From contig CP069437.1 of assembly GCA_016888885.1 (NCBI GenBank), positions 1,736,001 through 1,800,000 on the forward strand: DNA of 64,000 bases, in the 5' to 3' direction. Origin of the DNA: Faucicola sp902506215. GTDB taxonomy: Bacteria; Pseudomonadota; Gammaproteobacteria; Pseudomonadales; Moraxellaceae. The position numbers were made by a program, and so were the translations under genes. Positions 46,322-53,998 of this stretch are shown here, in pieces. Under the pieces are notes generated by a model. That model was given only the letters and a program-made list of their open reading frames with translations. It did not search any database and was not told the DNA's origin. Numbering within the stretch: position 1 is the stretch's first letter; each line of letters opens with the position of its first letter.

Positions 46322-46744
46322 GGTAGCATCCTTACTATCGTGTTTTTTAGCGTGTTTTCTATCGTTTTTTTGGGGTATTTACTAAAGTAAAGGTATTGAC
46401 GAAAGCTAGTGAAAACTTCGTGCTTACCTGCGTAAAAATTTTTACCCACTGATTAATACCCAAGTATTCCTTGACTTAAAGTATTGTTATCACACTCATT
46501 TTAATTCATTTTTTTAAAATTTTTACCGTGTTTAACCATCAATATGTGACATATTAATCAATAAATTATGGACTTGTCAATCTAAAACGAGACAATCTTT
46601 ATCGAAATAAAAATTATCTTTAGGCTAAAAAAATATTCAATGACAATTACTAGCCCCAACCTAGCCAATCATTTGGCTCACCATAAAAAAACCCATCTCA
46701 CTATGAAAGATGGGTTTGGGTGTCAACTGGTAAAATGGGATAAA
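46322..46744. promoter_or_regulatory. Intergenic region upstream of the liu operon with two palindromes
   Basis: No gene is seen. Two perfect palindromes could be operators: GTAAAAATTTTTAC at 46432-46445 (about 110 bp before the synthetase start) and AATATGTGACATATT at 46541-46555 (about 220 bp before). No liuR-type regulator gene is adjacent. The right end holds the terminator of the lipoprotein gene. Confidence 0.45.
46689..46717 (-). terminator. Rho-independent terminator of the lipoprotein gene
   Basis: A 10-bp stem AAACCCATCT/AGATGGGTTT with a 9-base loop and a minus-strand T run follows the lipoprotein stop by 27 bases. Confidence 0.85.
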
Positions 46745-47140
46745 TTATTTTTCGCTATAGAGTTTGATGCCGGTAGCAAAGGCGCATTGTTTCAAGCGAG
46801 CGGCTTGTAGCATCGCATCACGTTGTCCCATAGCAATCGATAGATTATGACGGTTGCCGCCATTGATTGAGCCTAAGCCGACACTCACGGTAGGATAAAT
46901 ACCATGGCGATTGCCCGATACGCCAATCCCAATGCCTGAAGCCTGCAAACCTGTGCGCTGATTGGCATTGGCATCAATGTATTGATTGACGCGTGTGTAC
47001 TCATTGGCAAGCGCAACACAGTCATAGCTTTGGTAATTGTTGGCGGATACGTATTCAGGGGTAGGCGTGGTCATGCACCCTGTCAAGCCTGCCGTAGTGG
47101 CAGCCGCTAAAAGTATTGAGATAGCTAATTTTTTCATCAT
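46745..47140 (-). CDS. Small putative lipoprotein
   Basis: The 131-residue protein has a lipoprotein signal (MMKKLAISILLAAATTAGLTGC) with lipobox LTGC, so Cys22 should be lipidated and the protein anchored in the outer or inner membrane. Two Cys residues follow in SYDCVALANEY and LKQCAFATG. The middle is Gly-rich (ASGIGIGVSGNRHGIYPTVSVGLGS). Its pattern of a short helix, a Gly-rich hydrophobic stretch and a closing helix resembles small Moraxellaceae lipoproteins of unknown role. It ends at its own terminator. Confidence 0.78.
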   Translation of the reverse strand: MMKKLAISILLAAATTAGLTGCMTTPTPEYVSANNYQSYDCVALANEYTRVNQYIDANANQRTGLQASGIGIGVSGNRHGIYPTVSVGLGSINGGNRHNLSIAMGQRDAMLQAARLKQCAFATGIKLYSEK

Positions 47141-47169
47141 CCTACTCCCTTATGTTCACTGCTGCAGCC

Positions 47170-47535
47170 TTAAAATAGGTTGAGCGGTTTAACAAACGCC
47201 AGCGTCAAAATACCCATATAGGCAATAAAAGCAATCAACATACCTATTTTGGCTTGATTGGGCGTAGTCGTCTGCCGCGTGGCTTTGACAGTCGCCGAAA
47301 TAGCAACAATGAGTAACACCATCTTGGCAATCAACCAATGCGGCACTATACCTGCGCCAAACAATGGCATCGCCGTCACCGCGCCTGTTAAAATCACCAA
47401 GGCATACATCACGTGTGCGCCGATTTTGGCAGATCTTGGCAAGCCTTGTCCTTTTGGTGCGGTAAATACCAACACGGCTTGCCACAAGAATAAGGCAATT
47501 AAAATCAATGCCATCAGCATATGTGCGTGTTTCAT
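47170..47535 (-). CDS. SirB-family membrane protein
   Basis: A 121-residue inner-membrane protein with four predicted helices. The opening KHAHMLMALILIALFLWQ, the central AHVMYALVILTGA and VPHWLIAKMVLLIVAI fit the SirB (SirB2) family, small polytopic proteins of uncertain function named from a Salmonella invasion-gene effect. A 30-bp gap separates its stop from the lipoprotein start upstream of 47140, so the two may be cotranscribed. Confidence 0.75.
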   Translation of the reverse strand: MKHAHMLMALILIALFLWQAVLVFTAPKGQGLPRSAKIGAHVMYALVILTGAVTAMPLFGAGIVPHWLIAKMVLLIVAISATVKATRQTTTPNQAKIGMLIAFIAYMGILTLAFVKPLNLF

Positions 47536-47624
47536 ACATCAACCTTTTTTATAATAATATAGCGTAAATTAACTCAATAGGTCTGTGGGTTTAGCTTATG
47601 TTGAACTCTTTTTTGATCTGTATG

Positions 47625-47960
47625 TTACCCTGCGTTTTGTCCCGCGCAATTGGGGCTTTCGGGAGATTGTCCAACCGCTTGCCATTCTGCTTGGGTATAA
47701 GCATGAATTGAAAACGCGTGAATCTGTCCACCGCCCTGTGATAGTAACGCATGGATGAGTCCATACACCAACTGATGACGCTGTACCAAGCGTTTGCCGG
47801 CAAATGCCTCACTGACAATGGTCAGCTTAAAATGGGTTTCTTTGCCCTCAAAATAGCCAGCATGGCGCATTGACTCGTTTTCTAGCTGATAGACACTGGG
47901 TTGTAACGTTTGCAAACGCGCCGTCACGGCATCGGCAATCGGGGTAGCAAGTTGACTCAT
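47625..47960 (-). CDS. BolA-family protein
   Basis: A 111-residue BolA-like protein. It has the BolA fold pattern: LENESMRHAGYFEGKETHFKLTIVSEAF, then GKRLVQRHQLVYGLIHALLSQGGGQIHAFSIHAYTQAEW with the conserved RH that can help bind a [2Fe-2S] cluster with a monothiol glutaredoxin, plus His residues nearby. BolA proteins act in iron-sulfur trafficking and morphology or stress control. The last 15 residues are an Asn/Gly-rich tail. It stands before the SirB-like gene on the same strand. Confidence 0.9.
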   Translation of the reverse strand: MSQLATPIADAVTARLQTLQPSVYQLENESMRHAGYFEGKETHFKLTIVSEAFAGKRLVQRHQLVYGLIHALLSQGGGQIHAFSIHAYTQAEWQAVGQSPESPNCAGQNAG

Positions 47961-48163
47961 GTCGTCCTCGGTTCACTAATTTTATGCATCAAAAATGGGT
48001 AGCCAATGACAAACCTAACTGGTCACCACTTACCGCATTTTAACCATTTTAGCATAGTTTTAAGGTAGCCTAATCTATCAAATTGGCTCGACTGGCAAAA
48101 ATAATCTTGTGTCAATCGCTCTCAATTTTTCTCTATGTTTGATGGCTCACTAGCTTCTATGAC

Positions 48164-48619
48164 TCACTTGGACCAATATAGCAAGGATAAAATCCCTGCG
48201 GCAATTAACGGACCCACCGCCACCCCGCGAAACAATACCACCCCTGCCACTGTGCCAATCATCAGCCCCGTGACCACGTTGGGGTCAACCTTCATTAAAT
48301 TCACCCCTCTTGCGCCCAGCCAAGTCACCAGCAATCCCACGGCGATGGCCAATAATGAGCGCCAACTGGCAAAAGAGGTCATCAAGGCTTTGCTACTGAC
48401 TTGTTCGGAGGCGATGGGCGCAATGACGGCAATGGTGAGCAGCAAAATACCCAAGTTGAGTCCATATTGCTGGATATAAGAAAAGATAGGTTGGTTGTGG
48501 GGTAAAAATTTGATGATAATCAGCGCAGTCGCACTGACCCAAATCGTGGGGTTGTGCACAAAAATACCGCAGCCCAAAATGACGAACAAGACTAGCAAAT
48601 TAATATCAAGCTGATTCAT
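48164..48619 (-). CDS. DUF441 (YeaL/UPF0756) membrane protein
   Basis: A 151-residue polytopic inner-membrane protein with four or five helices. The stretch LTIAVIAPIASEQVSSKALMTSFASWRSLLAIAVGLLVTWLGARGV and VDPNVVTGLMIGTVAGVVLFRGVAVGPLIAAG is characteristic of the YeaL/DUF441 family. Its function is unknown. The gene is flanked by AT-rich gaps and looks monocistronic. Confidence 0.88.
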   Translation of the reverse strand: MNQLDINLLVLFVILGCGIFVHNPTIWVSATALIIIKFLPHNQPIFSYIQQYGLNLGILLLTIAVIAPIASEQVSSKALMTSFASWRSLLAIAVGLLVTWLGARGVNLMKVDPNVVTGLMIGTVAGVVLFRGVAVGPLIAAGILSLLYWSK

Positions 48620-48820
48620 GAATTTACCCTATAACTGTGACTAAACGCTTATTATGCCACTGACAATGCCGCTGTGCTGTTGAGATATTTAAAAAATTTC
48701 AATCAATCGGTTATTTTGACAACTTGTTAGGCTGGCCAGCTGGCCTGTTGGGTAAATTGATGGGCGGTGGATAAGTAGATAAGCAATTTTTTAATCAACC
48801 CGATACTTGTCTCACTAAAA

Positions 48821-48847
48821 AAGCCAATATCAGCTAGATATTGGCTT
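48821..48847 (-). terminator. Rho-independent terminator of the M48 protease gene
   Basis: A 10-bp stem AAGCCAATAT/ATATTGGCTT with a 7-base loop is followed on the minus strand by TTTTTTAG. It lies 20 bases after the protease stop. Confidence 0.88.
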
Positions 48848-48866
48848 ATGACATACGAAGTTAACA

Positions 48867-49691
48867 TTAACGGTAACGGCTTTGTTGGTACAATGGCATC
48901 ACACGTGGCAATAATGATTGAATAGTGGCAATACGTGTTGAGCTTACCGGGTGGGTACTTAAAAACTGAGGTGGCTCGCCGCGACCGCCGGCACTCTGCA
49001 TTTTACGCCATAGGCTGATTGCTGCATTAGGGTCGTAACCCGCCCGTGCCATCAACTCTAACCCCATCAAATCAGCTTCCGTTTCTTGGGTACGGCTATT
49101 GGGACGGGAAATACCCAAATCCCCAGCCAAGCCTGCTAACTGCGCCTGACCTTGAGATAAGCCTAAGACGCTCGCGGCAATACCAATCCCTGTCTGGGTC
49201 GCCACCTCACGCGATAGACGCTCACGGGTATGCTCACGCAATGCGTGCGCCATCTCATGACCCATAATGGCAGCAATCTCAGCATCGGTTAGACTCAAGC
49301 GATCGATAATACCTGAGTAAAACACAATTTTACCGCCGGGTAATACGTGCGCATTGAGCTCATTACTTTTAATGACATGCACTTCCCAAGACCATTGTCT
49401 TGCATCGCTGCGATAGGCGCCTGTCTGCGCAATTAGACGTTGAGAAATTTTCTTTAAACGTGCCAACTGAGCCGGATTGGTATCAAGTAGGCCTTTGGCA
49501 CGGGCAGCGGCAATTTCTTGTTGAAAAGCTTGATTAGAAAGTTGTTGCACCTGCTGGTTGGATACTACCAGCAACTGATTGCGGTCAACGCCAATCGCAC
49601 CTGTGTCAGTGGTGGTTGAGCAACCGGTGGCACCTACCGCAATGACCGACGCTGCCAAACTTGACATCATAAGTTTTGTTGAAGCTTTCAT
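48867..49691 (-). CDS. M48-family metalloprotease lipoprotein (LoiP/YcaL-like)
   Basis: The start at 49691 (MKASTKLMMSSLAASVIAVGATGC) gives a lipoprotein signal with lipobox GATGC, so the 274-residue enzyme should be anchored in the outer membrane facing the periplasm. The zinc motif HEMAH is in IMGHEMAHALREHTRER and the third ligand Glu is in TEADLMGLELMARAGYDPNAA. FLSTHPVSSTRIATI is the C-terminal family motif. Relatives act in envelope protein quality control. A GGAG lies 11 bases before the ATG; the longer frame by 12 codons has no such signal. Confidence 0.9.
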   Translation of the reverse strand: MKASTKLMMSSLAASVIAVGATGCSTTTDTGAIGVDRNQLLVVSNQQVQQLSNQAFQQEIAAARAKGLLDTNPAQLARLKKISQRLIAQTGAYRSDARQWSWEVHVIKSNELNAHVLPGGKIVFYSGIIDRLSLTDAEIAAIMGHEMAHALREHTRERLSREVATQTGIGIAASVLGLSQGQAQLAGLAGDLGISRPNSRTQETEADLMGLELMARAGYDPNAAISLWRKMQSAGGRGEPPQFLSTHPVSSTRIATIQSLLPRVMPLYQQSRYR

Positions 49692-49727
49692 CTTATCGTT
49701 ATCTCCAAAAACAGCAAAAAAGACCAA

Positions 49728-49976
49728 GAAAATAGGAAGATTAAACGCATTATAGCGAAGTCATTAAAAAATAATCTGCTGAGATTTGCAGTAATTGCGT
49801 AACGATAGATACATGGTGTGTTTCAGAGTGTGATGAAACAGGCTAATAACTATGGATAGAAAGAAGAAAGTTCATACGAGAATAGACAATTAAAAAAGCT
49901 ATTTCCCAATAAAACCCAGTAAAAACAGTTAAATTTAAAAAAAACGTATTTTTTTGAATTTTTTTTGCAAAAATGC
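49728..49976. other. Intergenic region between the M48 protease gene and the tRNA-Gly promoter
   Basis: AT-rich DNA with long A and T runs and no gene. The tRNA promoter follows it. Confidence 0.5.
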
Positions 49977-50004
49977 TTGACGCAGTGTCAAAAATCCTTA
50001 TAAT
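49977..50004 (+). promoter_or_regulatory. Promoter of tRNA-Gly
   Basis: TTGACG at 49977-49982 and a perfect TATAAT at 49999-50004 are separated by 16 bp, 53 bases before the tRNA. A GC-containing discriminator (ACGCATCC) follows. Confidence 0.85.
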
Positions 50005-50057
50005 ACGCATCCACAACGACGCAACAAACATTCAAAATTGCCAGTTAACCACCTAAT

Positions 50058-50133
<76 letters not shown>

Positions 50134-50142
50134 AATTCAAGA

Positions 50143-50170
50143 AAGCCTAACTTAATAGTTAGGCTTTTTT
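50143..50170 (+). terminator. Terminator of tRNA-Gly
   Basis: Stem AAGCCTAACT/AGTTAGGCTT with a TAAT loop followed by TTTTTT, 10 bases after the tRNA end. Confidence 0.92.
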
Positions 50171-50483
50171 ATTGTCTACAATTCAGCCTGTATCAAGGCT
50201 TTCAAGCTGTGTGCTCCCTTTTTTACTAAAGGTGCTTTGTTAATTTAACTAATCAATTTTTTGCAAAATTTTAGACCGTGACCAAAACGTGACCATTTTG
50301 TGACCACGATTTTTTTATAATTTTTTATAGTGACCCCGACCGTGAAATCGGGGTTTTAAATGCATTTAATAATAATTTAAGTTAATCTAAGTTTTAAATT
50401 TGTTCGATAGCAAACAAAGTTTGTTTAAATATTTGGGTTTTGCCGTAATACGGAAACTAAAAATTTTATAAACAATCACTGTC
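50171..50483. other. Repeat- and palindrome-rich non-coding region beside tRNA-Gly
   Basis: No gene is seen in these 310 bases. GTGACC occurs at 50278, 50289 and 50300, exactly 11 bp apart, and again at 50330. A small hairpin ACCCCGA/TCGGGGT with a T run is at 50333-50357. Perfect palindromes AAACAAAGTTTGTTT (50412-50426) and CCGTAATACGG (50443-50453) follow. The pattern suits integrase arm-binding or other regulatory sites next to an island junction. Confidence 0.55.
50278..50305 (+). repeat. Three 11-bp-spaced GTGACC direct repeats
   Basis: GTGACCAAAAC, GTGACCATTTT and GTGACCACGAT stand head to tail at 50278, 50289 and 50300. Spacing of 11 bp puts them on one face of the DNA. Similar helical arrays serve as integrase arm-type sites beside tRNA-borne islands. 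Confidence 0.75.
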
Positions 50484-52376
50484 TCAATTTTTTCTTTCAA
50501 AATTTGTAAGCATTTGCAATATCACCCTTCTGCCACTTTTATCCATACTACTTACAATGCCTTCCGCTTCCATTCTATCGATTAACCGAGCAGCACGGTT
50601 ATAGCCGATACTAAATTTGCGCTGAATACTCGATGCTGAAACCTTACCACCTTCTCGGATAAAACTTATCACTTTATCATATAGTGGATCTGGTTGAGAT
50701 GGGTCATAAAACCGAATGGGTATTTCCTGCATATACGATTCAATCAGTTCATTAATTTCCTGCGACTGAGTCACCACATAATTTTGTCTTTCATCGAGTT
50801 GCCATTTTTCACAAGCTTGATTAATTTCAGTTTGTGTTGCAAAAATAGGTTGTAGATATTTTGATTTATCGCTACCAGAAGGTAAAAATAGCATATCCTT
50901 ACTGGTCAGCAGTTCTGCACCCGAACTATCTAAAATGGTTTGTGAATCAGCTTTAGTATTAACTTCAAAGCTTAGCCGAGTTGGGATATTGGCTCTTATT
51001 AATTCTGTAATCACATCCACAGAAGGATAATTAGTTGATAAAATCAAATGAATTCCCGCTGCACAGGCTTTCTGCGCAATGTTGATTATCATTTTTTCAT
51101 TCAATAATGTACCATCTAGCATCAGCTCTTTTAACTCACTGACGATGACCACAATTCTTGGTAAGGGTTGAAATAGGGCTGAAATCTGCTCAAAATCAAT
51201 AATGGGATTATCAACCACTCGGTAACGAGCTATTAATTTGCTAAGTTCGTTAGTTTCTTCCATCTTTTGATTGAAGTCCACCAAGTTTCTTGTTTTGGTT
51301 AGACTCATTAATTGATAACGACGTTCCATTTCTAACTGACACCAAGCCAAATTTTGAGCGGCATTTTTCCTATCATTAATTGGGGCTATCAGATGGGGTA
51401 AGTTTTGATAATCCGTAAACACGGGTTTTTCACTATCAATGAGCATAAGTCTAACGTGCTCAGGGCTATATTGCCTTAATATACTCACTATTAAGGTGTT
51501 CAACATTTTAGTAATCGTCTCTTTTGAGCGGCCCGCCATTAATAGATGCGGGGCTTTTGTAAGATCTAAATAATTTATTTGTTTTGGGTATTGATAGCCC
51601 ATGAATAAATGAATGGCATTATTATCAATTGCAGATTGCTTACTTGCTAGTAGCGACAGTAAGTTGATAGCCAACGTCTCTTCAGCTAACGATAATTGAT
51701 TTTGCAATTGTGTCGGCAATACCTTTGGTCTAGTATCATCAGACCAAAAAGCGAATGTCGCAATATCACAGCGATTATCCTTAGCTGTAAATGAAATACC
51801 ATAAAAAATACTGCTTTGCTCTGCGATAAATGTTTCCATCGCCTTGCTAATCTTTTCTTGGTTACCAAAGTCAAAGTTGTTAGTTGCACTCATATGCATA
51901 ATAAGTGCTTCATATTTTGGTGATAAATCTGCTACAACCTGAAATTTATTAGCATACCTAGATAAATCATTGAAATTATCATTGGTAGTACGATAAGAAA
52001 TAAACCTTGCGGTATTGGTATTCTCATAACAAATCAAAAAATCATTTTTATCAATGCGTATAAAATTCTCATTGCTGGTTACATGGTTGATTGTTGGCAC
52101 CAAAATATCAACATCATCAGGTTCACACCACATAATTTTGTCAGCGACCTTTACACTGTCGTCACTCATATCATCTTTATTAGTTACGATGCCAACTAAT
52201 AATTCAGCACCGACTTGTTGTTTGAAATCTAGTAATTTTTCGCTATCAAAGTAAGCATTTACAGTAAAAAAAGCAAAATGTGCTTCAACGCCGTTAAAGT
52301 TACTATCTTGTTGGTATAAGATGGCAGTCACAGGTAGGTCAGTCTTTGGGTAATAATTATTCTTTAAGTTGTCCAT
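50484..52376 (-). CDS. FtsK-like protein with degenerate Walker motifs and intact gamma domain
   Basis: A 630-residue soluble protein. The first 225 residues match nothing I know and have no membrane helices. Residues about 255-525 follow the FtsK/SpoIIIE motor closely: LEMERRYQLMSLTKTRNL (348-365), AGIHLILSTNYPSVDVITELIRANIPTRL (440-468), ILDSSGAELLTSKDMLFLPSG. The Walker A GTTGSGKS is replaced by GRSKETIT (282-289) and the Walker B DE by Ser413-Glu414, so ATP hydrolysis is not expected. Residues 563-620 are a complete FtsK gamma winged helix, including KFSIGYNRAARLIDRMEAEGIV, which in FtsK reads KOPS DNA and touches XerD. It lies next to a tRNA-Gly in AT-rich accessory DNA. A regulatory or antagonist role is my inference. 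Confidence 0.85.
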   Translation of the reverse strand: MDNLKNNYYPKTDLPVTAILYQQDSNFNGVEAHFAFFTVNAYFDSEKLLDFKQQVGAELLVGIVTNKDDMSDDSVKVADKIMWCEPDDVDILVPTINHVTSNENFIRIDKNDFLICYENTNTARFISYRTTNDNFNDLSRYANKFQVVADLSPKYEALIMHMSATNNFDFGNQEKISKAMETFIAEQSSIFYGISFTAKDNRCDIATFAFWSDDTRPKVLPTQLQNQLSLAEETLAINLLSLLASKQSAIDNNAIHLFMGYQYPKQINYLDLTKAPHLLMAGRSKETITKMLNTLIVSILRQYSPEHVRLMLIDSEKPVFTDYQNLPHLIAPINDRKNAAQNLAWCQLEMERRYQLMSLTKTRNLVDFNQKMEETNELSKLIARYRVVDNPIIDFEQISALFQPLPRIVVIVSELKELMLDGTLLNEKMIINIAQKACAAGIHLILSTNYPSVDVITELIRANIPTRLSFEVNTKADSQTILDSSGAELLTSKDMLFLPSGSDKSKYLQPIFATQTEINQACEKWQLDERQNYVVTQSQEINELIESYMQEIPIRFYDPSQPDPLYDKVISFIREGGKVSASSIQRKFSIGYNRAARLIDRMEAEGIVSSMDKSGRRVILQMLTNFERKN

Positions 52377-52416
52377 GATTGATAATCCTGTAGTCGCTAT
52401 GACAATGACGAATCAT

Positions 52417-52734
52417 TTATTTAAGTACCCAGCTATGGATAAGATCGTATTCTTCTTGTTCACAGCTGAAGCGTTTTGATATGACGTGGCTTTTCTTGCC
52501 AATCGCAGGCACACTGTAATCCCAAAACTCAACTTCAAAAATGGCAAACCCTTCATCATCTAAGGCAATTAAAGTAAAACAAAACTTATCATCGCCATAG
52601 CCATATTCTTCATTTCTTTCAATTGGCTCTTCAAAAACAACCTTACATTTGAGACTTAATTGATAGCCATCAAATTTTTCAGGGTGCATAGGGAACTCTT
52701 TCCATTCGACATCGGTAATAGTAACTCGTTTCAT
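52417..52734 (-). CDS. Hypothetical protein, 105 residues, paired with the FtsK-like gene
   Basis: I do not recognise it. The protein is acidic, without signal peptide or membrane segment, and predicted beta-rich with aromatic residues (VEWKEFPMHPEKFDGYQLSL, FCFTLIALDDEGFAIFEVEFWDY). Alternating strands and a small size recall small adaptor or immunity-type proteins, but that is only a resemblance. It is the upstream gene of the FtsK-like protein, 40 bp away on the same strand, so they should be cotranscribed. The perfect palindrome at 52783-52797 lies 48 bases before its ATG. Confidence 0.7.
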   Translation of the reverse strand: MKRVTITDVEWKEFPMHPEKFDGYQLSLKCKVVFEEPIERNEEYGYGDDKFCFTLIALDDEGFAIFEVEFWDYSVPAIGKKSHVISKRFSCEQEEYDLIHSWVLK

Positions 52735-52782
52735 ATTTATATCCAGTATTGATTAATATTAGAAAAGTATAACAATGATATT

Positions 52783-52797
52783 GGACATCAGATGTCC
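52783..52797. promoter_or_regulatory. Candidate operator palindrome of the 105-residue protein / FtsK-like operon
   Basis: GGACAT-CAG-ATGTCC is a perfect 6-bp dyad. On the minus strand it overlaps the position expected for the -35 of a promoter whose -10 would be TATACT (52771-52766). This suits a repressor site. No regulator gene is adjacent. Confidence 0.5.
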
Positions 52798-52846
52798 GAT
52801 TGGTTGGTTATAATCGCTCATGATGTTTGAAAAGATTTTTAAAGTT

Positions 52847-53998
52847 ATTAGAACTTACGCACTATCTTAACTCAACAAAACATGATAGCCCTAGCTAAAT
52901 TTTGGATTTAGATAAAACAAATCATCAGCGACCTGTCTTGACATCTGAGCCACTACAGGCGTAAAAAGATGACTAACCCAAGCATACACCGAAGAAAAGC
53001 CGAAACTTAATTGCTGTTTTAAATACACGAACGCCATCAATGATGAGAACACATGATTACGGATTTTACGCTCACGGCGAAGCTGAAACTTCTCAATCGA
53101 ACAACACTGTTTAATGGTTCGATGATAGGTTTCAATCTGCCAATGACAATCATGCAAATACTCAAAATCAAGTGGTGTAAATACCGGTGAATTTGGCTCG
53201 CTGTCTTTAGGTTTAGGGTCAAACTTCACATAATGTCTCACTTGGTCTTTAAAGTGATGACGGTAAAGGGTAACAAAACCAAAGTCTTTAAGCCAAACTT
53301 CTAATCCTGTTTTTGGCACATGGTCAATCTGCTGTACTTGCAACCATTCGCCTTGTTTGATAGAAACCGTACGATTTGCCTTAACCGCAAACATAAACCC
53401 TAACTCAGCGTGTTTGATGTGTTTAAGGTTTTCTTTACTGCTGTACCAACTGTCGCCTGTGATATAGCTTGGGATAAGCCCCCATGCCAAGACTTCATCT
53501 AACATTTTTTGAAAGTAGTCGTTTTTGGTAAGGTTGTCTTTGGGGTCATATAGTCGGTAGTTGATGGGTTGGCTATTGCCTGTTAAGTCGGTGTAGTACA
53601 GGGTGATAAGGTTAATGCCTTGTACGGCTTTGTGATGCTTGCCACTATAGTAATAGCCAATTAGGTCGGTTTTGTTGCTGTAGGGTTTGTCAAGCACGGT
53701 GTCATCTATGCTGATGATGCCACCAGTTAGGTTGATATGCCCCTTTGTTTGCTCATACAGGTCACGAGGCTCAAAGCTCTCTCTACCTAAAAAGTTGTTG
53801 ATGCTGTCATGCCCAATCTCAATACTTTGAGCAAGCCTTGTGCAGGTGGGCTGTTTGGGTTCGCTGATGAGCATTCCGATATAGTGTCCTAGGGTGCAGT
53901 GGGCGGTGCTGGGTCGGCTAAGTTGTCTTATCAATTTGGTTGTTCTTGCTTTTCCTTTAGCATATCATGCTTTCTTTGGATAGTGCGTAAGTTCTAAT
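52847..53998 (-). mobile_element. IS4/IS701-like insertion sequence, complete
   Basis: A 1152-bp element bounded by perfect 20-bp inverted repeats (ATTAGAACTTACGCACTATC at 52847-52866 and its complement at 53979-53998; the outermost 2-3 bases may be target). It encodes one DDE transposase. I could not find a clear target duplication, and the flanks do not rejoin the disrupted gene, so a deletion or recombination probably followed insertion. Confidence 0.9.
52891..53934 (-). CDS. DDE transposase of the IS4/IS701-like element
   Basis: A 347-residue transposase with an RNase H-type core. The DDE residues are the Asp pair in GGIISIDDTVLDKP (about 76-77), Asp in YITGDSWYSSKENLKHI (about 160), and Glu in DCHWQIETYHRTIKQCCSIEKFQLRRE (about 270), which also fits the Y-R-E-K pattern of IS4 relatives. 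The reading frame is complete, so the element may still move. It occupies nearly all of the IS. Confidence 0.92.
   Translation of the reverse strand: MIRQLSRPSTAHCTLGHYIGMLISEPKQPTCTRLAQSIEIGHDSINNFLGRESFEPRDLYEQTKGHINLTGGIISIDDTVLDKPYSNKTDLIGYYYSGKHHKAVQGINLITLYYTDLTGNSQPINYRLYDPKDNLTKNDYFQKMLDEVLAWGLIPSYITGDSWYSSKENLKHIKHAELGFMFAVKANRTVSIKQGEWLQVQQIDHVPKTGLEVWLKDFGFVTLYRHHFKDQVRHYVKFDPKPKDSEPNSPVFTPLDFEYLHDCHWQIETYHRTIKQCCSIEKFQLRRERKIRNHVFSSLMAFVYLKQQLSFGFSSVYAWVSHLFTPVVAQMSRQVADDLFYLNPKFS

Noticed and set aside
47189..47542. 117-codon frame overlapping the SirB-like gene on the same strand
   Set aside because: It reads the same bases in another frame; the 121-residue frame has proper membrane helices and family motifs.
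50333..50357. Terminator-like hairpin ACCCCGA/TCGGGGT with T run
   Set aside because: It points along the plus strand, where no gene precedes it except the tRNA, which already has its own terminator; kept only as part of the region description.
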